DNA of 64,000 bases from Fidelibacterota bacterium (GTDB lineage Bacteria > Fidelibacterota > Marinisomatia > SCGC-AAA003-L08 > TS1B11): NCBI GenBank assembly GCA_004124875.1, contig SCKJ01000010.1, forward strand, positions 27,243-91,242. Reading direction: 5' to 3'. Of the stretch, positions 33,848-42,640 are shown in pieces. The notes under the pieces are model-generated. The model had not been told where the DNA came from. It saw nothing but the letters and a program-made list of their open reading frames with translations, and ran no database searches. Every line of letters begins with the position of its first letter. Position 1 is the stretch's first letter. Both the position numbers and the translations under genes were made by a program.

Positions 33848-33860
33848 ATAGGTTCTTATT

Positions 33861-34370
33861 ATGAAGATTAAAGAGATAATGACAGAGAGACCCATAATAA
33901 TTGGCAGTACCGACACAGTTCTGGACGCCATTGAAATCATGAAAAACAATGAAGGTATACGGCATCTCCCCGTCCTCCGAGGGAAACAACTCGTGGGCAT
34001 GCTGAGTGCGAGTGATATTAGAGAGATTCTCGGTCTTGCGAGTGGCAAGCCTATTGATCGGCTTCAGCTTCAGCGGAAGATTAGCAGTGTGATGACGAAA
34101 AATGTGATAACAGTAGCTCCACAAGACGACGTTATCAATGCTGCTCACCACTTTGCCGAAGGGAAATTTGGGTCGTTACCAGTTATTGAAAATGGTGATC
34201 TCGTTGGGATTCTCAGTACTGGGGACCTTTTTAATCGTCATATAATCCCTTTATTGGAGGAGCTCACCAAACAGGCAGAGACAAATGATACACTTCCACT
34301 AGAGGCGGAGAAGGGAGCAATCCCAACCGATGAGAGGTTGAAGACCTTGAAAATGAAGAAAAAGACCTAA
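33861..34370 (+). CDS. CBS-domain pair protein
   Basis: A 169-residue protein made of two CBS domains (IKEIMTERPIIIGSTDTVLDA with HLPVLRGKQLVGMLSASDI; then VMTKNVITVAPQDDV with SLPVIENGDLVGILSTGD), followed by a charged C-terminal tail of about 45 residues. Such Bateman modules bind adenine nucleotides and regulate partner proteins; no partner is fused or obvious here. The gene stands alone behind the 93-base leader repeat. It is of normal length and intact. Confidence 0.88.
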   Translation: MKIKEIMTERPIIIGSTDTVLDAIEIMKNNEGIRHLPVLRGKQLVGMLSASDIREILGLASGKPIDRLQLQRKISSVMTKNVITVAPQDDVINAAHHFAEGKFGSLPVIENGDLVGILSTGDLFNRHIIPLLEELTKQAETNDTLPLEAEKGAIPTDERLKTLKMKKKT

Positions 34371-34707
34371 TGCATTACGTCTTCAAAGCCTTTCGGACGT
34401 TGAAGGCTAAAAACTAGGAGAGAAATGATGCGTATCCAAAGTTTAGCCGACATTTCATGTGATCCATTTATTAGGCAACATTCAGACGTGAGTGGAAAAA
34501 TTTCTCACAAATGAGTGCGGGTTATATATATAGCAAGGCTACTCCCCCCACTTGGTTTTTGAACAAACCAAATTTCGTTAGCGTTTTTGGATTAGTAGTT
34601 GGCCTCAATGTTCATTGAGATGAGGTAGAACACTTTATTGGGTATAGACGCACAACACACTGGCAGATGGTTTTTACGCTGCCAGATTGCTCGTTACCAC
34701 AGGTCAC

Positions 34708-34772
34708 TGGGGCCATTTTGGACCCCCTTGAACATCACTCAACGACACTAATCAACAATTAGCCCGTAATGC
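34708..34772 (-). repeat. Iterated GTTGAGTG-type repeat, copy 2
   Basis: On the minus strand it reads GATTAGTGTC, GTTGAGTGAT, then AAGGGGGTCCAAAATGGCCCC, very close to copy 1. It directly adjoins the HD-GYP terminator. Confidence 0.6.
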
Positions 34773-34776
34773 AAAA

Positions 34777-34808
34777 AACCCCCGGATACTGGATGGTACC
34801 GAGGGTTC
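34777..34808 (-). terminator. Rho-independent terminator of the HD-GYP gene
   Basis: On the minus strand AACCCTCGGTAC and GTATCCGGGGGTT pair around a short loop, followed by TTTTG. It lies about 60 bases after the HD-GYP stop codon. Confidence 0.7.
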
Positions 34809-34869
34809 AAGACGAGTAGTCCGATATCCCTCAATTATGGAGCACGTTAAGTACCCCTGCTTCCCTGGA

Positions 34870-36321
34870 CTACTTGCTGAATAGTGAGACGAACACTTTG
34901 AATATCTCTGCGTTGTAGTGATTGACTATGCTCGTTTTAATAACCTCCAAGGCATGAAACGGTTGGAAGACGGGTGCCTCTTTATATGGGCGGTAGGATG
35001 TCAGTGCATCATAGACATCTGCAATTCCGCAGATCTGAGCAGATAGCTCAATATCGTCGCCCGAAAGTCCCTTGGGATAACCGGTCCCGTCCGCTCGCTC
35101 ATGGTGCTGCAGAATGATGCGGGCGCAATTTTCAGTCCAATCGCTTGTGGCCGCGAGAATCTTCTCTCCGGATTCGGGGTGCATACGAACAAGGTTCCAT
35201 TCAGCGATGGATAGCTTGCCTGGCTTGTTTAACATTTGGGTTGGGATCAGGCTCTTTCCCAGATCATGCAGATAAAATCCGGTTCCCAGCTCTACCAGAT
35301 CATAGTCATCAGAATCCTTCAGGGCCGCTTTCGCCAGGAGAATCGAAAGGAGGCCGACGTTGGTGGAGTGCGTATATGTCCGCTCATCGTGGGACAGGCC
35401 CAGAATTATTAGGTTTGCAACCTCGTCATCAACCATAATTTGATCCACAATATCATGGATCATTTCTACTCCGTGGGCGATATTCTTGGCGGTCGGATTG
35501 GCGAGCAAACTTTCCATCAACTGTAAGGAGTGATGATAGATGGCATTCGCCCTGATCCGTGGCGGGTTCTCGCTCTGGTGCAATGTCTCCCGCAACTCTA
35601 ACGCCATGAAATCAATCGGGACGAGCTCCTGTGGCGGAGGCGTCACCGTGTCGATGCCGCCGTCCTCCCAATCGTCTTTTCTCTCCGTCTTAATTGTGTC
35701 AATACCGCTGTCTACAAACTCTTTCTCATCGCCCAGCGTTACCGTGTCAATACCGCTGTCTACAAACTCCTTCTCATCGCCCAGCGTTACCGTGTCAATA
35801 CCGCTGTCTACAAACTCCTTCTCATCGCCCAGCGATATTGTGTCGATGCCGCTGTCTACAAACTCCTTCTCATCGCCCAGCGTTACCGTGTCAATACCGC
35901 TGTCTACAAACTCCTTCTCATCGCCCAGCGTTACCGTGTCTGTGCCGACCCCTCCAGACACCGCCTTCTGCGGGATCACGGGGTCGGTTCCGAGCCGCTC
36001 TTGCCTCCCAGCTTGGTTCATAACACTCTTCGTCCCTGTGCCGCCCCCCCTCGCCTTGGCGCTCGCCTTCTCCTCCCCGGATTCACGAGTCTGGCCGCCC
36101 ATTGCCCCCTGCGTAATCGCGCTGGCTGCCGACTCCTCAATAGCATCGCTCTTGGACGTGTCGACTTTAACTTTCTTAATCCCTGTGGCAATAATTCTAT
36201 TGATCTGCTTTGTGGAACTAATTTTGAAACGGGATTTGGGAAACGAATGGCGAAACCACGACACATCCAGGATGACATACATGCCCACCTTTAAGTCATC
36301 GGATGGTACGGTTCGGATCAT
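34870..36321 (-). CDS. HD-GYP domain phosphodiesterase with N-terminal DUF3391-like domain and repeat linker
   Basis: A protein of 483 residues. Residues 1-60 resemble the DUF3391 domain often found before HD-GYP (DDLKVGMYVILDVSWFRHSF). Residues about 130-220 are five near-perfect 16-residue repeats (unit GIDTVTLGDEKEFVDS). The C-terminal HD-GYP domain has GLSHDERTYTHSTNVGLLS, FYLHDLGKSLIP with HD, MHPESGEKIL and the HHERADGTGYPKGLSG signature. It would hydrolyse cyclic di-GMP or a related dinucleotide and act in signalling. I chose the first ATG (36321); an upstream TTG at 36351 is the alternative. The repeat length is likely to vary between strains. Confidence 0.87.
   Translation of the reverse strand: MIRTVPSDDLKVGMYVILDVSWFRHSFPKSRFKISSTKQINRIIATGIKKVKVDTSKSDAIEESAASAITQGAMGGQTRESGEEKASAKARGGGTGTKSVMNQAGRQERLGTDPVIPQKAVSGGVGTDTVTLGDEKEFVDSGIDTVTLGDEKEFVDSGIDTISLGDEKEFVDSGIDTVTLGDEKEFVDSGIDTVTLGDEKEFVDSGIDTIKTERKDDWEDGGIDTVTPPPQELVPIDFMALELRETLHQSENPPRIRANAIYHHSLQLMESLLANPTAKNIAHGVEMIHDIVDQIMVDDEVANLIILGLSHDERTYTHSTNVGLLSILLAKAALKDSDDYDLVELGTGFYLHDLGKSLIPTQMLNKPGKLSIAEWNLVRMHPESGEKILAATSDWTENCARIILQHHERADGTGYPKGLSGDDIELSAQICGIADVYDALTSYRPYKEAPVFQPFHALEVIKTSIVNHYNAEIFKVFVSLFSK
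35699..35938 (-). repeat. Five tandem 48-bp repeats inside the HD-GYP gene
   Basis: Five almost identical 48-base units encode the linker repeats of the HD-GYP protein. The period is a multiple of three and the frame is kept. One unit has serine instead of threonine (DTISLG). It is not a CRISPR array, as there are no spacers. Confidence 0.9.
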
Positions 36322-36481
36322 GCTAGCTAGGCTAATCCTGGCTGCAGGCAATCAGCGATGGCGTTCATACTTGTCCAAGTCCTAATTATCCCCCAATAAA
36401 TAAGACAGTAACTGTACGTCTACAGCCCACAGCAAACTGATGAAGCCGGAAACTAAGAGACTTATAACACGTTTCCAACAA

Positions 36482-36667
36482 TCAATTGCTCCTTGAGCCA
36501 ATTTTCTCCGATGCACAACGGACTCCTTTCCTACAGAGCTGGACCGTTTCCACCTTGAACTCCCGGGTGAACACCCGCCTGGTTCGTTTCTCCTCCATCA
36601 TAGATACCTCCGTAGATCATGGTAATCTATGACTTCTTACACTGTCCACCAAAAGGTAGCAAGATCA
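36482..36667 (-). mobile_element. IS3-family left-end remnant
   Basis: Reading minus from 36667: terminal TGATCTTGCTACC, then the IS leader and the start of orfA (ATG at 36601; MMEEKRTRRVFTREFKVETV, on to a stop after 39 codons at 36482). The first 126 bases match the IS at the end of the window (63875-64000). The orfA is cut after VRCASEKIGSRSN, so only a stump is left. It truncates the small ORF on its right side. Confidence 0.8.
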
Positions 36668-36886
36668 TCCCATCCCCTTGCTGAGCCAGACTTGGAGGAC
36701 TTTGCCCATCTCCGTCGGATGGTCTTTGGCAAAGGCGCGGACGTCGGCCATGATTTTGTCTTGGTGCTCCAGCAGATCACGAGCCTCGGGTGAGAGTTTT
36801 GTCAAGATCGAGCCAGTTGTGACCTCCTGATTGCCATGGACGGCAAGGGAAGCGCACTGCCTCGGTTTGGTTGGCGGTGCGGGCAT
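36665..36886 (-). pseudogene. Small ORF truncated at an IS end
   Basis: A 73-codon frame whose stop codon TGA is supplied by the IS terminus. The end (SPEARDLLEHQDKIMADVRAFAKDHP, then VLQVWLSKG) vaguely resembles the C-terminal tail of FliF-type M-ring proteins. The match is weak, and the start (MPAPPTKPRQ) is unlike any known protein. It may be a random frame. Confidence 0.25.
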
Positions 36887-37007
36887 CAGATGGGGTCGTA
36901 TCTATTTCGGAGCTCGGCAATGAAGGTTGATAATTTGGACTGCTGTGCCATCGTGTGTTGGTGAATAGCCGACGGAATGTATTAGATAGCGGCGGGGATA
37001 GCAAAGT

Positions 37008-37295
37008 TTGTTTAATTGGGCCAGCAATGTGCTTCAGATTATTCTAATAGACCCTACCCCCGGCCTCCGCAAATGGGCTCCGTATTTTTCGTTGAAAAAT
37101 TTGCCTGAAGCGGGCATCCAAGCCGTACAACCGGCTGTGTCTGCCGGGGGCCGCTCGCCGCTGCTGAAGTGGCTGCTCATAGGCGCCGCAACGGCAGGCG
37201 GGGGCTACCTGGGCCTCACTCTTTTGGCCAACGACGGAGGCGGACCCACCAAGGAGGTCGGCACGCCTCCCGCATTGCCGCCGGGGCCGCAGTGA
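37008..37295 (+). CDS. Small membrane-anchored protein or gene fragment before the LamG protein
   Basis: A 95-codon frame that opens at a TTG. Only the second half looks real: SPLLKWLLIGAATAGGGYLG is a membrane segment, followed by a Gly/Pro-rich tail (GGGPTKEVGTPPALPPGPQ). Such tails end PEGA- or secretin-type proteins placed before large secreted proteins in FCB genomes. Its stop overlaps the ATG of the LamG gene (TGATG), so the two are coupled. The 5' part is probably lost, as the IS remnant and rearrangement lie directly upstream. Confidence 0.5.
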   Translation: MFNWASNVLQIILIDPTPGLRKWAPYFSLKNLPEAGIQAVQPAVSAGGRSPLLKWLLIGAATAGGGYLGLTLLANDGGGPTKEVGTPPALPPGPQ

Positions 37296-40200
37296 TGAAG
37301 CGAACTCTCCCTCCAGCCAGAGAACTCACCCCCCAGCCCCCTCTCTTCAAAGAGAGGGGGAGTCCTGACGGAGCCGACCGGGGTGAGTTAGGATTCGCCC
37401 TCCTGCTGGGCCTCTGCCTGGCTATGCCCATTGCAGCGCAAATTCCAACCTCCGGCCTGGTGGCCTACTACCCCTTCAACGGCAACGCCAATGATGAGTC
37501 GGCCAACACTAACAACGGGACGGTGTTTGGCGCTACGCTGACGGCGGACCGGTTTGGGAATGCGAACAGCGCCTACAGCTTCGATGGGGTGAATGATTAT
37601 GTTTCATTGAACACTGATGTAGGTGACGGCATTCGAACCATCTCCGCATGGGTCAATCCGGCAATATCGTTTGATTCAACGCTCTCTGAGGCCATGACCA
37701 TTATCGGACGGAACTCTGGTACAAACGATGGTGAATTCTTACTGGCCTTCTCTGGGCCGTCTACACTGCCTGGAGATAGGGGTAAAGCTCAACTTGTTAG
37801 ACGTATTGGTAGCAGTTCTTACGACGTCTACTCAACAAAAGAGAATTGGATTGGCGGGAAGTGGCATCATATTTTGGCGGTCATAGCACCAAGCGGCGGA
37901 ATGGCCATGTATCTTGATGGAGTACTGGAATCGGATACTGATATCTCAAGTGAAGCCACTGACAGTAGAAATGAAGTCACTAATATCGGTGTTTTCGGCG
38001 ATTCTAATAATCGATATTTCAACGGAGTAATCGATGACATCCGCATCTACAACCGCGCCTTGTCGGCCGCCGAAATCTCCGCCCTCTACACTGAAGGCGG
38101 CTGGACAGGCACTGATGTCACCCCTCCCGCCGCCCCCACGGGTCTGGTGGCCATCGCTGCCGACCAGCAGATCACCCTCACCTGGCCGCCCAACGCCGAG
38201 GGCAACTTCCTCCGTTACCGCATCTACGGCGGCGTAACAGCGTCACCTACGGCCCTGGTTGACTCTACTGCCAGCGGCAATCTCAACGATACCACGGCGA
38301 CCCTCACCGGCCTGACCAACGGCACCACCTATTACTATCGCATTACAGCCGTGGACAATCTCGGCAATGAGTCGGCCTACAGTGACGAGGCCAGCGCAAC
38401 GCCACGGGTCCCGCCGGCGACGGCTGCCACCTATGCTGCCCTCTCCTACGCGATCACAACGCAGCAGGGGCTGGATGTCTCCTTCCCGCTTTGGATCGGC
38501 AACGCCGGCAACACCGCCTTGGCCTACGATCTTACATTTGACGCCGACTGGTTCGGATTCCAGTGGCTCACTGCCGCCGTTACAGCAGGGACAATCCCAG
38601 CTGGCGACAGCACGACCACCCTCATTGGTGTGGTCGAGACGGCCAACCTGGACGAGGGCGACTATCCCGGCTCCATCCATGTCCACCATAACAGCGGGAG
38701 CGACCTGGAAGTCCGGGACCTCACCGACATTCTGACCGTGGACCTGCATGTTGTGCCCACCGGTACCGTCACTACTGCCAATGTGACCGTAGGCGGCGGC
38801 AATACGGCGCCGGTTGAGTTGACCGACAGCAGCGGAAACAGCCTCGGCCTTACCCTGGATTTTATCAATTCCCTGGGTGGATCAGTCACTGCCTTGGCTG
38901 CCCATGTGCCGCCGCCGGCCGATGCCGCCACTCCGTTTAACGATCCCGAGGGAGCCGTCACGCGGCTGGTCTATGCCCCCTTCTACTGGGAGATTACGAC
39001 CGACATACCCGCCGGATTTACCGTCGATATTGCCTTTAACTTCAGCCGTCTCATTGGCGTCAACAATCCCGGCCTGCTGAGACTGGCCCGGCGGCCGGCG
39101 TTTGCCGGGACCGACACTCCCTGGCAACTGCTCAGCTATGCGGATGTCTCTGTCAATAGTACCGACAGCCTGATCACCGCCATCCAGCAGAGGCAGTTCA
39201 GCCAGTGGACCATTGTCTCCGACTCCGCGGACAATCCATTTGCCGATGTGTTGCCGCCGGCCATAACTGTCGCTGCCCCCGGATCACAAACGGCGACAAG
39301 TGGGGCGGCACTCACTATTTCGGCAGATGTAACCGATGAGTCGCAGATCAGTGCTGTGACGCTCAACTACTTTGTGGGGGGCAACCCTCAGGCCGTCAAT
39401 CTCGACATGACGCTGACCACCGGCAGCAGTTATGAGGCCGAGATTCCTGCGGCGGATGTGACGCCGCCAGGGTTGGCCTATTTCGTTGCAGCTGCCGATA
39501 ATCTGTCGCACTCCGCGCTGACGGATACGATTTCCGTGGCGGTATCCTTTGCTGAAAATGCCCTCACCAGCGCCGCTCCCGGCAGTTTCTTCGCGTCCGG
39601 TTTCCCCCTAGACAAATGGCGCCTCATCGGTCTGCCCGGGGACCTGGACAGCCGGACCCTGCAGGCGACCATTCAGGATGAGCTGGGCGGCGCTCCCGGC
39701 AACGAAACCTGGGGCATTTATCAGTACAACGGCTCTGGCCTTGAAGATTACTCCGCGGCCACTTCATTGGTCATGGGTGAAAGTTATTGGCTGAAGCAGC
39801 TGGTTGGCGATGATGTGGCGTTCTCCCTGGGCAGCGGGAAGTCTGTCGACCTCGCCGGCTATGATATCTCCCTTGCGGCAGGCGCCTGGAATCTGATCGC
39901 CTCGCCCTATCCCTTCGAGGTGGGCTTCGCGTCGGACGATGCCATCCATTATGGCCCGTTTACCTACGGTCCGTTCGGCTCCTCAGGCCAGGAGGGGTGG
40001 TCCCTCGGCTCCAGCACCCTGACGCTCAAGCCGTGGGGCGGCTACATTATCTTCAACAAGTCGAGCGTCGCAGAGCTGCTGGCCCTCAGGCCGCTGGGGC
40101 TTCCCAAGTCGATTGCGAAAATGACAGCTCCCCAAGGCTGGACCCTGACCTTCACTGCTGAAGGGGCGAACTATGTCGATTTCGGCAACATCATTGGCCG

Positions 40201-40672
40201 CGTTGCAGGGGCGGCAGAGGGTCTCGACCGGCGCGACCAGCCCGAGTTGCCTTTCGTCGAGGGCTACCTATCGATGACGATGGAAAACGAGTTGTGGAGT
40301 GGTACTCACACTCCCAGGACGACAGATTTGCGGGGCGATGATCTTGATAATGGCGTCTGGAAGCTTGCCATCCGCAGCCAGGATGAGCAGAGCCCCGTCA
40401 CCCTGCGCTACAGGCTCGACTCGAGCGCCAAGGATGAATTAACGCGGGTGTTGATCGATCAGGTTACCCGAGAGCAACATATCCTTGGCGAGACCGGCGA
40501 GATCGTGCTGCCAAGGTACACGGAGGCGTTTCCCCGGCGGCTCAACGTGGTTGTGGGAAATGCGCAGTTTGTGGCCGGCGCGGTGGAAGAAATCTTGTCG
40601 GGTTTGCCTGAAGCCTTCGCCCTGGCCCAGAGCGTATCGGGCGCCTGCGCCTGCCGAGCCGAAATCCGTTAA
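37295..40672 (+). CDS. Large secreted LamG/fibronectin-III protein lacking its C-terminal sorting domain
   Basis: A protein of 1125 residues. The ATG at 37295 overlaps the preceding stop (TGATG); the longer frame from 37169 is unlikely. The signal peptide is odd: MKRTLPPAREL, then a 21-residue insertion encoded by a REP-like element, then GFALLLGLCLAMPIAAQ. A LamG-like domain follows (LVAYYPFNGNANDES to DDIRIYNRALSAAEI), then a fibronectin III domain (PAAPTGLVAIAADQQITLTW) and further β regions with WNLIASPYPFEV. The end, LPEAFALAQ, is where a YPNPFNP sorting tail normally begins, but it runs instead into SVSGACACRAEIR and a stop. A breakpoint with an antisense gene fragment lies here, so export may be impaired. 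Confidence 0.8.
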   Translation: MKRTLPPARELTPQPPLFKERGSPDGADRGELGFALLLGLCLAMPIAAQIPTSGLVAYYPFNGNANDESANTNNGTVFGATLTADRFGNANSAYSFDGVNDYVSLNTDVGDGIRTISAWVNPAISFDSTLSEAMTIIGRNSGTNDGEFLLAFSGPSTLPGDRGKAQLVRRIGSSSYDVYSTKENWIGGKWHHILAVIAPSGGMAMYLDGVLESDTDISSEATDSRNEVTNIGVFGDSNNRYFNGVIDDIRIYNRALSAAEISALYTEGGWTGTDVTPPAAPTGLVAIAADQQITLTWPPNAEGNFLRYRIYGGVTASPTALVDSTASGNLNDTTATLTGLTNGTTYYYRITAVDNLGNESAYSDEASATPRVPPATAATYAALSYAITTQQGLDVSFPLWIGNAGNTALAYDLTFDADWFGFQWLTAAVTAGTIPAGDSTTTLIGVVETANLDEGDYPGSIHVHHNSGSDLEVRDLTDILTVDLHVVPTGTVTTANVTVGGGNTAPVELTDSSGNSLGLTLDFINSLGGSVTALAAHVPPPADAATPFNDPEGAVTRLVYAPFYWEITTDIPAGFTVDIAFNFSRLIGVNNPGLLRLARRPAFAGTDTPWQLLSYADVSVNSTDSLITAIQQRQFSQWTIVSDSADNPFADVLPPAITVAAPGSQTATSGAALTISADVTDESQISAVTLNYFVGGNPQAVNLDMTLTTGSSYEAEIPAADVTPPGLAYFVAAADNLSHSALTDTISVAVSFAENALTSAAPGSFFASGFPLDKWRLIGLPGDLDSRTLQATIQDELGGAPGNETWGIYQYNGSGLEDYSAATSLVMGESYWLKQLVGDDVAFSLGSGKSVDLAGYDISLAAGAWNLIASPYPFEVGFASDDAIHYGPFTYGPFGSSGQEGWSLGSSTLTLKPWGGYIIFNKSSVAELLALRPLGLPKSIAKMTAPQGWTLTFTAEGANYVDFGNIIGRVAGAAEGLDRRDQPELPFVEGYLSMTMENELWSGTHTPRTTDLRGDDLDNGVWKLAIRSQDEQSPVTLRYRLDSSAKDELTRVLIDQVTREQHILGETGEIVLPRYTEAFPRRLNVVVGNAQFVAGAVEEILSGLPEAFALAQSVSGACACRAEIR
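37323..37389 (+). repeat. REP-like nested inverted repeat inside the signal peptide
   Basis: Outer arms AACTCACCCC and GGGGTGAGTT enclose an inner stem CCCCCTCTCTT-CAA-AGAGAGGGGG and a short third segment. It sits between the charged start and the hydrophobic core of the signal peptide and keeps the frame. Elements of this look are dispersed in many genomes. Confidence 0.7.
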
Positions 40673-41020
40673 AAATGACATTTGAACATCCATGTATTTT
40701 ATAACCTGTTCTTTGTACTTTTTCAAGCCTATCGTCAAACCTGGCGCGGCGTCGACTCCAATCATTCGGGATGTGACCAGGTAACCAACTGTTACTTGTC
40801 CTGAAACGAAAACGTTCTTGTCGGAAGATATGCCAATTTGTAATCCCGGACTGAAATATGGGGTTTGTCCTTTTGCTATATTGAATAAGAATATGAGAAT
40901 TAACGTGAAGCCAACTTTTGTCGAATAATTCGAGTGGCCCGTCGTGTCGGAGAAATTAGTATACAGTTTGTGTTGAGCTTGAATGCTCTCGGGCTCGATC
41001 TGTATGAGGGCATTATTCAT
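40655..41020 (-). pseudogene. 5' part of an outer-membrane-type protein gene, truncated
   Basis: From the ATG at 41020 the frame gives MNNALIQIEPES, then a signal-like core (KVGFTLILIFLFNIAKGQ) and β strands (TPYFSPGLQIGISSDKNVFVSG, APGLTIGLKKYKEQVIKYMD). After about GSAGAG it becomes the antisense of the LamG gene and continues to a stop at 40439. I read this as a gene cut by the same breakpoint that removed the LamG sorting tail. The exact junction (40640-40675) is approximate. Confidence 0.55.
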
Positions 41021-41566
41021 AATTACTCTATGCTTTTTTTAACGATTTTCTATAATTGCCATGAGAACCTGTTATTGCGCAGGAATGATTCCCGATGTCT
41101 ATGCTTTCCGTCGTCAAAGCAATGTGATCTACTTGGCTCTAAACCTAAGACAACAATTTCATTATTCCAAGGCTTAGGCCGCGCACGAGCCTATGTTTTT
41201 CAAAGAACCCATTTATTAAGGTGGAGTCAATTTGGACCCCCCTAGACAACACTCAACAGCACTCAACAACGCTAAATGATCCCGAAGCTTCGGGACAAAA
41301 GGCCCTCAAAAATGAGGGCAAAAGTTCGCGCTGCGCTCTATGATACTCATCATCGGACCGTATCTGGCTGCCTTCGCCCAATGCTAATCGTCAGGGGATT
41401 ATCTGGTGATCTATCCTGGGAAAATCACTAAGTTGAACAGTAAGCACGAATAGCCATCGCCATGCATGAGAGTATACTAATTTACCGCCAGCCAGATTAT
41501 CAGAATTGGTATCGCATTATTGCGAGAGGTAGTGTAGAAGCAATGAATCCAGGACCTTCCTGACCG
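41021..41566. other. Intergenic region upstream of moaA
   Basis: No gene is supported. It contains iterated repeat copy 3 (41220-41277), the 16-base palindrome TCCCGAAGCTTCGGGA (41280-41295) and a hairpin GCCCTCA-AAAA-TGAGGGC (41302-41319) that could end transcription on the minus strand. No Moco riboswitch structure is evident in front of moaA. Confidence 0.5.
41220..41277 (-). repeat. Iterated GTTGAGTG-type repeat, copy 3
   Basis: On the minus strand TTTAGCGTT, GTTGAGTGCT, GTTGAGTGTT and then TAGGGGGGTCCAAATTGACTCC. It is more divergent than copies 1 and 2 but has the same order of parts. Confidence 0.55.
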
Positions 41567-42622
41567 ATGACGGTCACACCCGCATCAGAATCCATTCACG
41601 AATCCTTGGCATCGCCCAATGAAACAATGTTGGTGGATCGCTATAATCGCACTTTCACCTATATGCGGGTCGCGGTTACAGATCGTTGCCAGTTGAGATG
41701 CATCTATTGTATGCCTGCGGAAGGCATTGACTTCACCCCGGATGAGCGGCTGCTCACGGGCGATGAAATTTTGCGAATCATCGGCGTTGGCGCCGCCCTG
41801 GGAGTGAATAAGGTTCGCTTCACCGGTGGTGAGCCGCTGCTTAGGTCCGACATCCTCGATCTCATTCGCGGCGCGTCAGGCACCCCTGGCATCACCTCCG
41901 TGAATCTTACGAGCAATGGGTTGCTTGTTGAGGACTTGGCACATGAGCTGGTGGAGATCGGCCTGACCGGAATCAACATAAGTCTCGATACGCTGGATGA
42001 AACCAAATTTGCTCAAATCGCGCGCCGCGCACGTTTGCCGAAGGTCTTATCTGGTGTGAAATCCGCTCTTGAGGCAGGGATATCCTCGGTCAAACTTAAT
42101 GTGGTGGCCCTGAAGGGGTTCAACGATGGCGAGATAGGTGACTTTGCCATGTTGACCAAGGATGACCCCATCACGGTCCGTTGGATCGAACTGATGCCCT
42201 TCGACGCGCACCAGATTTGGAAGACGGGGCGCCATATGCATGCGGGGGAAATTCAGGCCCGGTTGGAGGAACTATTCCCCAACCTGGAAAAAGCTGCCGG
42301 AACCCCGACGGAGCACCATATTTACCGCATTCCGGGCCATTTGGGCAAGCTGGCGATTATCCCTTCATACACTCGAAGCCTCTGTGAAAATTGCGACCGT
42401 ATCCGCATAACGGCGGACGGTTGTGTTCGGAACTGCCTCTATTCCGATAATGAATTTAGCCTTCGAGACCACATGCGCAACGGCGGCACAGATGATGAAC
42501 TGAGTCGTATCCTGAGAGGTGCCATGTGGGACAAAAAGGTGGATGGCTGGGCGTCCCAGCGAGCGAATGATACCGGCCCTGAAGTTCATCATCGGGAGAG
42601 TATGACTCAAATTGGCGGGTGA
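41567..42622 (+). CDS. moaA: GTP 3',8-cyclase (molybdenum cofactor biosynthesis)
   Basis: A 351-residue radical SAM enzyme that converts GTP to the cyclic precursor of molybdopterin with MoaC. The radical SAM cluster motif is CQLRCIYC near residue 38. The GGEPLLR segment binds SAM, LMPFDAHQIW follows, and the second cluster is bound by CENCDRIRITADGCVRNC in the C-terminal part. Length and motif set are normal. The ATG at 41567 begins 20 residues before the usual RYNRTFTYMRVAVTDRC; a start at MLVDRY is possible. It stands at the head of a short operon with a cysteine desulfurase and opens the molybdoenzyme island. Confidence 0.95.
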   Translation: MTVTPASESIHESLASPNETMLVDRYNRTFTYMRVAVTDRCQLRCIYCMPAEGIDFTPDERLLTGDEILRIIGVGAALGVNKVRFTGGEPLLRSDILDLIRGASGTPGITSVNLTSNGLLVEDLAHELVEIGLTGINISLDTLDETKFAQIARRARLPKVLSGVKSALEAGISSVKLNVVALKGFNDGEIGDFAMLTKDDPITVRWIELMPFDAHQIWKTGRHMHAGEIQARLEELFPNLEKAAGTPTEHHIYRIPGHLGKLAIIPSYTRSLCENCDRIRITADGCVRNCLYSDNEFSLRDHMRNGGTDDELSRILRGAMWDKKVDGWASQRANDTGPEVHHRESMTQIGG

Positions 42623-42640
42623 TCATCGCTTGCAACCACG

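Larger units (their letters stand above)
33196..33860. other. Intergenic region with tRNA-Leu remnant, terminator and repeated leader
   Basis: No protein gene is supported. It contains a minus-strand terminator (33452-33477), a 3' tRNA-Leu fragment (33506-33562) and a leader repeat (33755-33847). The arrangement, a tRNA 3' end followed by its terminator, resembles an integration junction. Confidence 0.55.
34371..34869. other. Intergenic region with iterated repeat copy 2 and terminator
   Basis: About 500 bases between convergent genes. It holds iterated repeat copy 2 (34708-34772) and the HD-GYP terminator (34777-34808). The part next to the CBS gene shows no feature I recognise. Confidence 0.5.

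Noticed and set aside
35699..35938. Possible CRISPR array
   Set aside because: The units are contiguous, in frame and without spacers; they encode protein repeats.
35540..36385. Plus-strand 281-codon frame with Ser/Pro-rich repeats
   Set aside because: Complement of the 48-bp repeats in the HD-GYP gene; no independent start site or family.
36777..37004. 75-codon minus-strand frame
   Set aside because: Overlaps another weak frame, no family or ribosome site; treated as chance.
41302..41319. Terminator hairpin upstream of moaA
   Set aside because: The stem is good but the following tract is only CTTTTG on the minus strand and no minus-strand gene ends nearby, so it is described as a hairpin only.
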